A DNA stretch of 64,000 nucleotides from Methylobacterium sp. Leaf465 (GCF_001424705.1 NZ_LMRA01000012.1:186043-250042); one strand, 5' to 3'. Shown: positions 46,198-54,862, numbered from the stretch's first letter. Translations and numbers: made by a program. Notes: generated by a model from the letters alone, not told the origin.

Positions 46198-46527
46198 GGG
46201 TCGGGCGGCGGCGTCGCGCCTCAAAAGAATCAGGTCCGGCGACGAGTCCGCCCGCGGTGGGGGCCGAGGCGGCCCAGGATGGCCGGAACGGGCCCGGCGG
46301 GCCCCCGCCTTCCCCCGGAGACCATGGTGCGGCGCAAGCGTAGCCATTCGTTGAGAAGGTTCGGGGATTTCGTCCGCTGAACTGATATACCAAGATGTTC
46401 GCTGCATCGCGGGATCGATTTGTCGAGTCTAGCGCCGCCGAGGACTTGCGTAGTCTGAACCGACCGTTAATGTTTCCCCTCCGCCGAAATCATATCGCGT
46501 CTAACCTTTTTTGACGGGGTGACAGCC
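46198..46527. other. 330-bp intergenic region
   Basis: GC-rich until about 46350, then AT-rich (46370-46515), probably the promoter of the small gene at 46528. No gene or repeat is recognised. Confidence 0.5.
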
Positions 46528-46680
46528 ATGTCCAACGTGATTCGCGTGAAGCCGACGCATGACGGCACCTATACGGTCTACCGGGGCGAGGCCGTGCTCG
46601 TCAGCGGCCTGACCCGCCTGCAGGCGGAGCGCTACGAGGCCAGCCTCGCCGCCCAGGCGAAGGTGCTGGAGGACGCCTGA
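46528..46680 (+). CDS. Small protein, 50 residues, unknown
   Basis: ATG 46528 follows GGGGTGAC and opens a 50-codon frame ending in TGA. The product reads MSNVIRVKPTHDGTYTVYRG, then EAVLVSGLTRLQAERYEASL and AAQAKVLEDA: a short beta hairpin and a helix by appearance. The AT-rich promoter-like DNA upstream, ribosome site and codon use support it. It ends 27 bp from the convergent phosphoesterase gene. Confidence 0.65.
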   Translation: MSNVIRVKPTHDGTYTVYRGEAVLVSGLTRLQAERYEASLAAQAKVLEDA

Positions 46681-46707
46681 GCCCTGAGATCCCGAGGCGG
46701 CGACGCC

Positions 46708-47610
46708 TCAGGAGCGGGCCAGCGGAAGGGCGCCGAGATCCGCGATGGTTCCGGACTCGGTCAGGCCCCGCTCGATGCCCGCGACGGCGTAGCCCGTCGC
46801 GCGGCGCGTGATCGTGTAGAGGTGGTAGCTCGCGCGGTGATGCCGGGCATCGCCCCGGGCCGAGGCCGAGGCGGCCCCCACCACCGGAATCGACGTTCCC
46901 CCCGGCCCGGGCACGAACGCGACGCTGCGGACGTGATTGTGCCCGTGCAGGATCAGCTCCGCCCCGGCATGGGCCACCATGGCGGTGAACGCCCCCGCAT
47001 CCTTCAGTTCACGCCCGGACGACGTGCCGCCGGGATGCGACGGGTGGTGGATCATCACCACGCGGAAGGGCGGCTCGGGTTCGGCCCCCAGCGTCCGCAG
47101 CAGGGCCTCGGTGGCGGCGATCTGCTGCGGCCCGAGGCGGCCGCTCGCCATCAGGGGCTTCGTCGGCACCGCCGAGGACAGGCCGATCAGGGTCACCGGC
47201 CCGCGCCGGCGCAGGTACGGGAAATGCCCGTGCGTGCCGTCGTCGCCCGCCGTCCAGGCGCCGCAGGCGAGGAGCAGGCCCTCGAGGGAGCCGCGCACGT
47301 AGGCGTCGTGGTTGCCCGGCACGAAGCTCACGGTCTCGGGCGTCCCCAGGGCTTCCAGGAAGACCTTCGCGGTCGACCACTCGCTCGGCAGGCCGATGTT
47401 GCAGAGGTCGCCGGTGCAGGCGACGTGGTCGTGCCCCTGCGCCTGGAGGTCGGCCACCAGGGCGGCCAGCACCTCCATGTCGTGGGCGTCCTTGCGGCCG
47501 CGCTGCCAGTTCACGTAGCCGGTGGCCCGCTTGCTCAGAAGCTGGCGCAGGCGCGGGCGTGTCAGCGGCCCCACATGGGGGTCGGTCAGGTGGGCGAGGC
47601 GGAACATCAT
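46708..47610 (-). CDS. Metallophosphoesterase (calcineurin-like)
   Basis: A 300-residue enzyme with all five metallophosphoesterase blocks in order: LTDPH (D10, H12), CTGDLCNIG, VPGNHDAYV, MIHHPSHPGG and LHGHNHV. These bind two metal ions and cleave phosphomonoesters or diesters; the layout resembles the 3',5'-cyclic-nucleotide phosphodiesterase / DNA-repair exonuclease branch. No signal peptide. ATG 47610 is adjacent to a second ATG at 47607, and a run of G lies just upstream. The substrate is unknown. Confidence 0.88.
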   Translation of the reverse strand: MMFRLAHLTDPHVGPLTRPRLRQLLSKRATGYVNWQRGRKDAHDMEVLAALVADLQAQGHDHVACTGDLCNIGLPSEWSTAKVFLEALGTPETVSFVPGNHDAYVRGSLEGLLLACGAWTAGDDGTHGHFPYLRRRGPVTLIGLSSAVPTKPLMASGRLGPQQIAATEALLRTLGAEPEPPFRVVMIHHPSHPGGTSSGRELKDAGAFTAMVAHAGAELILHGHNHVRSVAFVPGPGGTSIPVVGAASASARGDARHHRASYHLYTITRRATGYAVAGIERGLTESGTIADLGALPLARS

Positions 47611-47707
47611 CCCCCAATGCGCGGTCGATGATCGGGATTTCGCGCCCCGCATCGCCCCATCCGGGGCCGGGGGTCAACCCTCGCCTTCCGAATCCGCCCG
47701 CCGTCCC

Positions 47708-48259
47708 TCAGGCGCTCCCGATGGCGATGCCGGCGAGGAGCACCAGGGCGCCCCCGAGCACGACCTGCAGGGCCGCGCGCCAGAACGGCGTCGCCATGTA
47801 GCGCGTGCGGATCGCCGCGATCGCCAGCAGCTCCACCACCACCACCAGGATGGCCAGGGCCGTCGCGACGCCGAAGGCGTTCGGCCAGGTGGAGGGGATC
47901 GCGTAGGGCAGCGTGTGGCCGAGGCCGCCCACCGTGGTCATCACCCCGCAGACGAGGCCGCGCATCCAGGGTGTTCCGCGCCCGGTGATCTGCCCGTCAT
48001 CCGAGAGCGCCTCGGTGAAGCCCATGCTGATCCCGGCGCCGATGGAGGCGGCGAGCCCCACCAGGAAGGTGGCGCCGTTGCTGTGGGTGGCGAAGGCGGC
48101 GGCGAAGATCGGCGCCAGGGTCGAGACCGAGCCGTCGATCAGCCCGGCGAGCCCCGGCTGGACGTAGCGCAGGACGAAGGCGCGGTGCGCCTCCGCCGCG
48201 GCGGCATCGATCGCGGCCATCGGCTCCGGGGCGCCCTGGGCGGGGGAGATCATCATCAT
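47708..48259 (-). CDS. VIT-family iron/manganese transporter, MbfA C-domain type
   Basis: A 183-residue membrane protein with about five helices. Two blocks, LIDGSVSTLAPIFAAAFATH and GLAASIGAGISMGFTEALSD, match the VIT domain of MbfA, an alphaproteobacterial iron exporter; metal-binding Asp and Glu are present. In MbfA this domain follows a ferritin-like domain of about 150 residues, which is absent here: only about 35 residues precede the first helix. It is therefore a stand-alone VIT protein. ATG 48259 with AGGA at 8 bp is chosen among three adjacent ATGs. A 40-bp dyad lies 44-83 bp upstream. Confidence 0.85.
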   Translation of the reverse strand: MMMISPAQGAPEPMAAIDAAAAEAHRAFVLRYVQPGLAGLIDGSVSTLAPIFAAAFATHSNGATFLVGLAASIGAGISMGFTEALSDDGQITGRGTPWMRGLVCGVMTTVGGLGHTLPYAIPSTWPNAFGVATALAILVVVVELLAIAAIRTRYMATPFWRAALQVVLGGALVLLAGIAIGSA

Positions 48260-48302
48260 CGCGCGTCCTGTCCTGATGGGCTCCCTTCGGAGCGCGTTCC
48301 TC

Positions 48303-48342
48303 TTTGGACTCATTCCAATCTATAGCTTGGAATCAATCCAAA
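48303..48342. promoter_or_regulatory. 40-bp dyad made of two 15-bp palindromes, candidate metal-regulator site
   Basis: TTGGA-N5-TCCAA occurs at 48304-48318 and again at 48327-48341, separated by TCTATAGC. The whole block 48303-48342 is itself symmetric: TTTGGA/TCCAAA outside and ATTCCAA/TTGGAAT inside. It lies 44 bp upstream of the VIT gene start in AT-rich DNA. Paired palindromes at a metal-exporter promoter suggest Irr, Fur or MntR control; MbfA genes are Irr-regulated in relatives. Confidence 0.65.
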
Positions 48343-48525
48343 CAAGCGCCCTGCGCCGGGTTTCGCCCCCGAAACGGCGGATTCGGCCGCCACAGCGCCG
48401 TTGCGCCGGCCGCGCGATCGGAGCTAGACAGCCGCCTGCCCGTCCGGCGCGCCGCGCGGGACGGCTCCGCGGACATCCCCTCCTCGACGGCATCGCCGGT
48501 CCGTCGGCGACGCGAAAGCGACGTG

Positions 48526-49302
48526 ATGAGCCTCGTCAAACGCATCGGCCGCGCCCCGGCGGTCCAGCAGGCCCTCGGCATCCTCGCGGGCGGCTACCTC
48601 CGCCTCGTGCGGCGCACCAACCGCTTCACGGTGGAGCCGGCCGCGCCGGATGCCTGGCTCGACGCGCACAGCCCCTTCATCGCCGGCATGTGGCACGGCC
48701 AGCACACGATGATCTCGTTCATGCGCCGGCCGCACGACCGGATCGCCACGATCATCTCGCGGTCGGCAGACGGCAACATCAACACCATCGCGCTCACCCG
48801 CATGGGCGTCCGGGTGATCCGGGCCTCGGGCGCCCGCGGCCGCGTCCTGCGGGACGCCCGGGCCAAGGGCGGCGCCGAGGGCCTGCGCGCCATGCTGCGG
48901 GCCCTGAAGGACGGGGAGAGCGTGGCCTTCAGCGCCGACGTGCCGAAGGTCTCGCGCCGGGCCGATGCCGGCATCCTTACCCTGGCGCGCTTCTCCGGCC
49001 GGCCGATCATCCCCGTGGCGGTGGTGACGAGCCGGCACTGGCGCTTCGACAGCTGGGACCGGGCCTGCCTCGGCCTGCCCTTCGGCCGGGGCGCGATGGT
49101 GTTCGGCGAACCCCTCTTCGTGCCGCGGGACGTGGAGCCCGAGGCCCTGGAGGCCCTGCGCCGGCAGCTCGAGGCCGAGATGAACCGCGTCCACGACCGC
49201 GCCTACACCCTGGTCGGCCGGCCCGACCGGGTCGGGCCCCACGACCGCGTCGGCCATCCCGACCGCGTCGGGGCGGACGGCCGGGTCGGGGAACCGGCGT
49301 GA
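48526..49302 (+). CDS. Lysophospholipid acyltransferase family protein (DUF374)
   Basis: A 258-residue membrane-associated acyltransferase-like protein. SPFIAGMWHGQHTMISFM carries the conserved His of the DUF374 group, followed by ISRSADGNINTIALTRMGVR and a proline-containing VPKVSRRADAGILTLARFSG. It lies directly ahead of waaA and lpxK and overlaps waaA by 4 bp, pointing to a lipid A or phospholipid acylation role. The last 28 residues are four diverged six-residue units (xPDRVG-like) encoded by 18-bp repeats at 49216-49287. ATG 48526 has a weak ribosome site; GTG 48523 is possible. Confidence 0.85.
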   Translation: MSLVKRIGRAPAVQQALGILAGGYLRLVRRTNRFTVEPAAPDAWLDAHSPFIAGMWHGQHTMISFMRRPHDRIATIISRSADGNINTIALTRMGVRVIRASGARGRVLRDARAKGGAEGLRAMLRALKDGESVAFSADVPKVSRRADAGILTLARFSGRPIIPVAVVTSRHWRFDSWDRACLGLPFGRGAMVFGEPLFVPRDVEPEALEALRRQLEAEMNRVHDRAYTLVGRPDRVGPHDRVGHPDRVGADGRVGEPA

Positions 49303-50615
49303 AGGCGATGGCGAAGGCCCCGCCCCTCACGGCGCTCCTGCGGGCCTACCGCACCGGTCTCTATCTCGGCGAGCCGGCGCTGGTGGGGCTGCTCGGCTGG
49401 CGCGCCCGCCGGGGCAAGGAGGATGCCGGACGCCTGGCCGAGCGGCGCGGCCTGCCGGGCCGGGCCCGGCCGACGGGCCGCCTCGTCTGGATGCACGGGG
49501 CCAGCGTCGGGGAGGCTCTGTCCCTGGTCGGCCTCGTGGACGGCATGATCGCCCGCGGCTTCTCGGTGCTGGTGACGACGGGCACCCGCAGCGCGGCCGA
49601 CCTGATCGGGCGGCGCCTGCCCGCCGGGGCCGTGCACCAGTACATGCCCCTCGACGCGCCGCGCTGGGTGGACCGATTCCTCGCCCATTGGCGGCCCGAC
49701 CTCGCCCTCGTCGCCGAATCCGAGATCTGGCCGAACACGGTGCTGGGCCTGCACCGGCACGGCATCCCCCTCCTCGTGGTCAACGGACGGATGTCCGAGC
49801 GCTCGTATCGGGGCTGGGCCCGCACCCCCCGGACCGCCGAGGCGCTGCTGGCCCGCATCGCGATCTGCCTTGCCCAGACCGACGCGGATGCCGACCGCTT
49901 CCGCCGCCTCGGCGCCCCCCGGGTCAGCATCGCCGGCAACCTGAAATACGATTCCGAGGTGCCCCCGGCGGATGGCCAGCAGCTCGCCCACCTGCGCGAC
50001 CTCGTCGGCGACCGGCCGGTCTGGGTCGCGGCGAGCACCCATCCGGGCGAGGACGCCATGGCGGCCCGGGCCCATGCCCGCCTCAAGGAACGCTGGCCGC
50101 GCCTCCTCACCATCGTGGTGCCGCGCCATCCCCATCGCGGCGGCGACGTCGCCGCCTGCGCGGGGGCCGAGGGCCTGACCAGCGCCCGGCGTTCGCAGGG
50201 CGGGCGCCCCCATGGCGGGGTCGAGCTCTACGTCGCCGACACCCTGGGCGAGCTCGGCCTGTTCTACCGCCTGGGCCGCATCGTCTATCTCGGCGGCTCC
50301 CTGGTGCCCCATGGCGGCCAGAACCCGATCGAGCCGACCCGCCTGCGGGCCGCCGTGCTGCACGGGCCGCACATCCACAACTTCACCCAGGTCTATGCCG
50401 CCCTGGACGAAGCCGGCGGCGCCCTGACGGTGACCGACGCCGACGCCCTCGCGAAAACCCTGGACGCCCTCCTGGCCGACGGCCCCCGCATCGCGGCGAT
50501 GAGCCGGGCGGGGGAAGCCGCGCTCCAGCCCTTCGAGGGCGCCGTCGCCCGCACCCTGGCGGTGCTCGATCCCTTCATCGCCCAGATGACGCTCCGGGCG
50601 ATGGCGGCCCCGTGA
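49299..50615 (+). CDS. waaA: 3-deoxy-D-manno-octulosonic acid (Kdo) transferase
   Basis: A 438-residue inner-membrane glycosyltransferase adding Kdo to lipid IVA. The N-terminal GT domain includes LVWMHGASVGEALSLVGLVD with the presumed catalytic Glu, then LVAESEIWPNTVLGLHRHGI and VVNGRMSERSYRGW; the C-domain has VWVAASTHPGEDAMAARAHA, VPRHPHRGG and YLGGSLVPHGGQNPIEPTRL. The start is GTG 49299, overlapping the acyltransferase stop (GTGA); ATG 49308 is also in frame. lpxK follows 10 bp later, so three lipid A genes form one operon. Confidence 0.94.
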   Translation: MKAMAKAPPLTALLRAYRTGLYLGEPALVGLLGWRARRGKEDAGRLAERRGLPGRARPTGRLVWMHGASVGEALSLVGLVDGMIARGFSVLVTTGTRSAADLIGRRLPAGAVHQYMPLDAPRWVDRFLAHWRPDLALVAESEIWPNTVLGLHRHGIPLLVVNGRMSERSYRGWARTPRTAEALLARIAICLAQTDADADRFRRLGAPRVSIAGNLKYDSEVPPADGQQLAHLRDLVGDRPVWVAASTHPGEDAMAARAHARLKERWPRLLTIVVPRHPHRGGDVAACAGAEGLTSARRSQGGRPHGGVELYVADTLGELGLFYRLGRIVYLGGSLVPHGGQNPIEPTRLRAAVLHGPHIHNFTQVYAALDEAGGALTVTDADALAKTLDALLADGPRIAAMSRAGEAALQPFEGAVARTLAVLDPFIAQMTLRAMAAP

Positions 50616-50625
50616 GCGCCGGCTG

Positions 50626-51609
50626 ATGCGCGCCCCCGCCTTCTGGGACGCAGGCCCCGGCCATCCCCTCGCCCGCGCCCTCGCCCCGGTGGGCGCCCTC
50701 TACGGCCGGCACACCGCCGCGCGGATGGACCGGCCCGGCGAAAGAGCCCCCTGCCCCGTCCTCTGCGTCGGCAACTTCACCCTGGGCGGGGCCGGCAAGA
50801 CCCCCACCGCCCTGGCGCTCGCCGCCCACCTGCGCGCCCTCGGGGCGAACCCGGCCTTCCTGACCCGCGGCTATGGTGGGCGCCTCGCCGGGCCGGTGCG
50901 GGTCGATCCGTCCCGCCAGACGGCCGAAGAGACCGGCGACGAGCCCCGGCTCCTGGCCCGGGCCGCGCCGACGATTCTGTCGCGGGACCGCCCGGCCGGC
51001 GCCGCCCTCTGCGTCCAAGCCGGCGCCGACGTCATCGTCATGGATGACGGCTTGCAGAACCCGAGCCTCGCCAAGACGCTGTCGCTCGCCGTGGTCGATG
51101 CCGGCGCCGGCCTCGGCAACGGGCGGCCCTTCCCGGCCGGCCCCCTGCGGGTGCCCCTGGCCCGGCAATGGCCCCACATCCACGGCCTCGTGCTGATCGG
51201 GACCGGAGACCGGGGCGAGGCCGTGGCGGCGGCGGCGGCGGCCCGCGGACTCCCGGTCCACCGCGCCCGCCTGATCCCCGGCGCCGACCTGACAGGCCGC
51301 CGCGCCCTCGCCTTCGCGGGCATCGGCCGCCCCCAAAAGTTCTTCGCAACCTGCGAAGAGGCCGGCGCCACCCTGGTCGCGACCCGCGCCTACCCGGACC
51401 ACCACCCCTACGGCCCCGCCGACGAAACCACCCTCGCGGCCGAAGCCACCCGCCTCGGCGCCGACCTCGTCACCACCGAGAAGGACCACGTCCGCCTCAC
51501 CGCCCCCTTCGCCGCCCGCGTCGCGGTGCTGCCTGTTACTTTGGCGTTTGCCGATGAGGGGGTTTTGCTAGGGCAGTTGCGGGGGTTGGTTGTGGGGATT
51601 GGGCGATAG
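50626..51609 (+). CDS. lpxK: Tetraacyldisaccharide 4'-kinase
   Basis: A 327-residue membrane-bound P-loop kinase that phosphorylates lipid A at the 4' position. The Walker A is GNFTLGGAGKTPT (about residues 49-61), followed by FLTRGYGG, the VIVMDDGLQNPSL block and TTEKDHVRL. Up to about base 51530 the codons are almost all G/C-ending. The final 25 codons switch abruptly to T- and G-ending ones (CCT GTT ACT TTG, later TTG GTT GTG GGG ATT GGG CGA), although the protein still reads plausibly. This marks a compositional boundary inside the gene's 3' end. Confidence 0.93.
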   Translation: MRAPAFWDAGPGHPLARALAPVGALYGRHTAARMDRPGERAPCPVLCVGNFTLGGAGKTPTALALAAHLRALGANPAFLTRGYGGRLAGPVRVDPSRQTAEETGDEPRLLARAAPTILSRDRPAGAALCVQAGADVIVMDDGLQNPSLAKTLSLAVVDAGAGLGNGRPFPAGPLRVPLARQWPHIHGLVLIGTGDRGEAVAAAAAARGLPVHRARLIPGADLTGRRALAFAGIGRPQKFFATCEEAGATLVATRAYPDHHPYGPADETTLAAEATRLGADLVTTEKDHVRLTAPFAARVAVLPVTLAFADEGVLLGQLRGLVVGIGR

Positions 51610-51631
51610 CAAAGATCAAGTCGGATCTTTG
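51610..51631 (+). terminator. Hairpin directly after lpxK
   Basis: CAAAGATC and GATCTTTG form a perfect 8-bp stem with loop AAGTCG, starting at the base after the lpxK stop and followed by AAAGACTTTCTC. A likely terminator of the lipid A operon, and part of the low-GC stretch. Confidence 0.65.
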
Positions 51632-52051
51632 AAAGACTTTCTCGCCTGGCGCCCAATTCGATCTGCAGTTCGAAGCGGACAGGTCACTGACGACCCCAGG
51701 CGATTATACGGCCAACTATGAGCACTTCTTGAAAGTAGCAATCCGTCAGGGCGTCCAGCGGATGCGCTGTTCGTCAGAAGTACGCAGGCGGGATGCCGCC
51801 TCAAACCGGCTGCAACACAAATGGAACTGCTGGCCCGGCGAACGACCTCCATCGCTGTCACGCGTATGCAACACATCTCCTGCGAGACGCGACAGATTAT
51901 AACGCTTCTAGACCAAGGCCAAGGTATATTCGAATACCTCGAAACTAGACGTGTGTGCTCGGAAACCTGCAAGCTTGACCGCATGTGTTTCTGGACCGTA
52001 ACGGACCGAATTGATTCAAGTTGGTTTGCGTGCGTGAACGTGTCGAGCAAA
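51632..52051. other. Leader region of the receptor island, with a dyad
   Basis: This stretch has lower GC than the flanking chromosome and no G/C codon bias. AGGTAT (51922-51927) faces ATACCT (51934-51939) around ATTCGA, a candidate operator about 110 bp ahead of the receptor gene. A 150-codon frame on the minus strand (51616-52068) and an N-terminal extension of the receptor frame both lack protein-like features. Confidence 0.5.
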
Positions 52052-54214
52052 ATGCCCAAGAGAACCACTACGCTGGCCTCGTCCGCTGCTTTCGTGCTTC
52101 TGGCGCAATCGGGTTCGTTAGTCAGCTTCGGGCCCAGTTTGGCCGTAGCTCAGCTCGCCGCAGATGCTTCACAAGAGGTTCAGCTCGACGAACTTTCGGT
52201 GGCCGGCTCCGGAGCGTCTGCGGGCGGAACAGCACGCAAGGTCGATGGCTACCTTGCACGGGACAGCGTCAGCGCAACCCGCACCGACACGCCGATACGC
52301 GAGGTGCCGCAGACGGTCGTCGTCGTGCCGGATCGGGTTCTGCAGGACGCCGCCGCGACGCGGGTCGACACCGCCCTCGATCTTGCCGGCGTCGGCCGGG
52401 CCAACAATTTCGCGGGCCTTGGCCTGACGGAGTTCACCATCCGTGGCTTCAATACGGGCGAGTACTACCGCAACGGCTTCCCAATCAATCGGGGCTACCC
52501 GCCCTCGCCGGACGTGGTCTCCATTGAGCGAATCGAGGTGCTGAAGGGTCCGTCTGCCTTCCTATACGGACGCGGCGATCCCGGCGGGACCTTCAACATC
52601 GTCACTAAGCAGCCATTGGCCGAGCGAGCCCTTGCGATCGGCACGCAGTTCGGAAGCTTCAACCAGAAGCGCAGTACCTTCGATGCGACTGGCGCCCTCG
52701 ACGAGCAAGGCCGGGTGCTCGCTCGCATTACGGGCGCCGTTGAGGACAACGGAAGTTTCCGCGACTTCGTACACGGCGACCGCTTCTACCTCGCTCCCGT
52801 CATCGCCTGGAAGCCCACCGCTGACACCACGATCACTTTGGAGGGCGAGTTCGCCAGCACGACGGCGACCTTCGACCGGGGCGTCGTGCCGATCAACGGT
52901 AACATCCGCGCCCTGCCGCGCAACCGCTTCATTGGCGAGCCCGGCATCCCGCCGGTGCGCAACGATAACGCCCTTGGCCAGCTGCGCATCGAGCACAAGC
53001 TCGATCAGGACTGGGTGGTCACTGCCGGCGTCCAGGCGCTGGGTGGGAAGCTCTTTGGCGACGGCGTAGGCGCCATGAATGTCCTCAGTGATGGGCGTAC
53101 CCTACGCCGAACCTTTGAGCATCGCGACTTGAGTTGGTCGGATCTCGACCTGCAACTCAACCTCGCGGGCAAGTTCGAGACCGGCCCATTCCGCCATACT
53201 CTGCTGATGGGCTTGGAGTACGACACGTACCGCTATCGCGAGATCTTCGACCGCTCGAACGCAAACCTCTTCCCCTTCATCCTCGACCTCCTCTCGCCCC
53301 GCTACGGGCAATCCACCCGCCCTCCACTCACTTCGATCACCAACTTCCTGCAGAACACCGAGAGCTTCGGTGGCTACGTTCAGGATCAGATGGACCTCAC
53401 CCCACGCCTTCATGCCCTTCTGGGCGTGCGCGTGGAGAATCTAGGCCTCGTTTCCACCGACTACCGCACCGGCCGCACCACGAGCCTGCAGGATACGGTC
53501 GCGACCCCGCGCTTCGGCCTCACCTACGATCTCACCGATGAGGTCTCGGTCTACGGCAGCTACGGCCGTTCCTTCCTGCCGAATACCGGCACGGATCGCT
53601 CGGGACGCCCCTTTGCTTTCCAGCAAGGCGAAGGCTACGAGGTCGGCGCCAAGCTCAGCCTACTCGACGGGCAACTGAGCGCCACGGCGGCTCTGTTCGA
53701 CATCCGGCGCACCAACGTCCTCACGGCCGATGCCGTCGATCCAAACTTCAGCGTGGCGGCGGGCGAGGTGCGCAGCCGGGGCTTCGACCTGACCGTTGCT
53801 GGATATCTGGCACCCGGCTGGCGGGTGATCGGCACCTATACCCATGCGGATGCCTCCGTGAGCCGCGACAACACGCTGCCCGTGGGCACGCGGATCGCCA
53901 ACATCCCTGCCGACACCCTCGCCCTGCAGAGCGTCTACGAGTTCCAAGGGGCAGAATTACGGGGGCTTGGTCTTGGTGGTGGCGTGACTTATGTCAGTCA
54001 GCGCAAGGCTGGCACCGCCCTCTCGACCTTTCGTCTGCCGGACTACACGATCTTAAGCCTGATCTCGTACTATTGGATCACTCCGCAGGTGCGGGTCTAT
54101 CTCAATGTCGACAACCTACTCGACACGAACTATTACGACCGCGCCTTCCAGAACCGCTACGCTACACCGGGTACGCCGCGCACGATCATGGGCGGTGTCG
54201 CAGCACGCTTTTGA
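52052..54214 (+). CDS. TonB-dependent siderophore receptor (FhuA/FoxA-like)
   Basis: A 720-residue outer-membrane receptor. After a basic start (MPKRTTTLASSAAFVLLAQS) a signal peptide ends near AVAQ. The plug has TDTPIREVPQTVVVVPDRVL and FLYGRGDPGGTFNIVTKQPL, the hydroxamate-siderophore (FhuA/FoxA/FegA) pattern. The barrel ends with RTIMGGVAARF and its terminal Phe. Codon use is less G/C-biased than in all neighbours, suggesting acquisition from another genome. The start is uncertain: GTG 52034 or 52040 are also possible. No other iron-uptake gene accompanies it. Confidence 0.92.
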   Translation: MPKRTTTLASSAAFVLLAQSGSLVSFGPSLAVAQLAADASQEVQLDELSVAGSGASAGGTARKVDGYLARDSVSATRTDTPIREVPQTVVVVPDRVLQDAAATRVDTALDLAGVGRANNFAGLGLTEFTIRGFNTGEYYRNGFPINRGYPPSPDVVSIERIEVLKGPSAFLYGRGDPGGTFNIVTKQPLAERALAIGTQFGSFNQKRSTFDATGALDEQGRVLARITGAVEDNGSFRDFVHGDRFYLAPVIAWKPTADTTITLEGEFASTTATFDRGVVPINGNIRALPRNRFIGEPGIPPVRNDNALGQLRIEHKLDQDWVVTAGVQALGGKLFGDGVGAMNVLSDGRTLRRTFEHRDLSWSDLDLQLNLAGKFETGPFRHTLLMGLEYDTYRYREIFDRSNANLFPFILDLLSPRYGQSTRPPLTSITNFLQNTESFGGYVQDQMDLTPRLHALLGVRVENLGLVSTDYRTGRTTSLQDTVATPRFGLTYDLTDEVSVYGSYGRSFLPNTGTDRSGRPFAFQQGEGYEVGAKLSLLDGQLSATAALFDIRRTNVLTADAVDPNFSVAAGEVRSRGFDLTVAGYLAPGWRVIGTYTHADASVSRDNTLPVGTRIANIPADTLALQSVYEFQGAELRGLGLGGGVTYVSQRKAGTALSTFRLPDYTILSLISYYWITPQVRVYLNVDNLLDTNYYDRAFQNRYATPGTPRTIMGGVAARF

Positions 54215-54437
54215 CCTTTATCGTTGCCAAGAAGGGGCCTCTGAAACGGATCACCCATCTGTTTGGCGTCTACGACCACTGTAATGCCTGAACCGCCGGT
54301 AAGCGGACCAGCGAAAATCCGCCCAAGCTGGTCGTACGAGGCAATCCGATGTTAGGGCTGCACCCGCGGTAGCCTTCATCAAATTCGTATGTGCAGAACC
54401 TACCCGGTCTCTGACCTATTAATTGCGCGAAAATCCC

Positions 54438-54659
54438 CTAATCCGGACGTCCCGTCTCGGCGAGGCGCTGCATCGCCGCCTCGGGGCTGGCATAGGCCTC
54501 CTGTCGGGTCGCGCTCCAGTAGCGCAGGGCATCGAGGGGGATCGCCTCGCCGGTCACCGCGCAGCGCACGAAGCTGCCGGGCTTGATCACCCGCATGGTG
54601 CCGTCGCCGTACTCCACCACCGCCTCGCCGGAGGCGCCGCGCTCGAAACGTCCCAACAT
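54438..54659 (-). CDS. DUF2093 family protein
   Basis: A 73-residue soluble protein. VVEYGDGTMRVIKPGSFVRC followed by AVTGEAIPLDALRYWSATRQ and EAYASPEAAMQR covers the whole DUF2093 domain, a small alphaproteobacterial family of unknown function with one conserved Cys here. ATG 54659 has GGAGG ahead at a slightly long distance, with GGGGG nearer. Normal high-GC codon use returns here, so the foreign segment ends before about 54440. Confidence 0.85.
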   Translation of the reverse strand: MLGRFERGASGEAVVEYGDGTMRVIKPGSFVRCAVTGEAIPLDALRYWSATRQEAYASPEAAMQRLAETGRPD

Positions 54660-54825
54660 GGTCCCCCGCCTCCCGGCCCGTCTTCCATTCGCCCCGTCTT
54701 AGGAGCCCGGGGGCGCGCTGTCGATGCATCCGCCGCGCCGGGCCTCGACAGCCCCGCCCCTTGGTGCCTAAGTCGCGGGATGCCGTGCCGTGTCCCGCCC
54801 CGATGACCCCGGAATCCACGACTTT

Positions 54826-54855
54826 GGACGCCAAGATTTCGGACGCCAAGATTTC
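54826..54855. repeat. Two exact 15-bp tandem repeats before cdd
   Basis: GGACGCCAAGATTTC occurs twice in direct succession, followed by a partial third GGACGTC. The array ends 8 bp before the preferred cdd start and, if translation begins at ATG 54803, would be coding. Confidence 0.85.
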
Positions 54856-54862
54856 GGACGTC

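Noticed and set aside
48276..50615. A single 779-codon frame ahead of waaA
   Set aside because: The first 340 codons are an out-of-frame shadow of the DUF374 gene; WaaA homology starts at 49299.
51616..52068. 150-codon frame on the minus strand in the receptor leader
   Set aside because: No ribosome site or recognisable domain, and it overlaps the receptor promoter region; probably chance.
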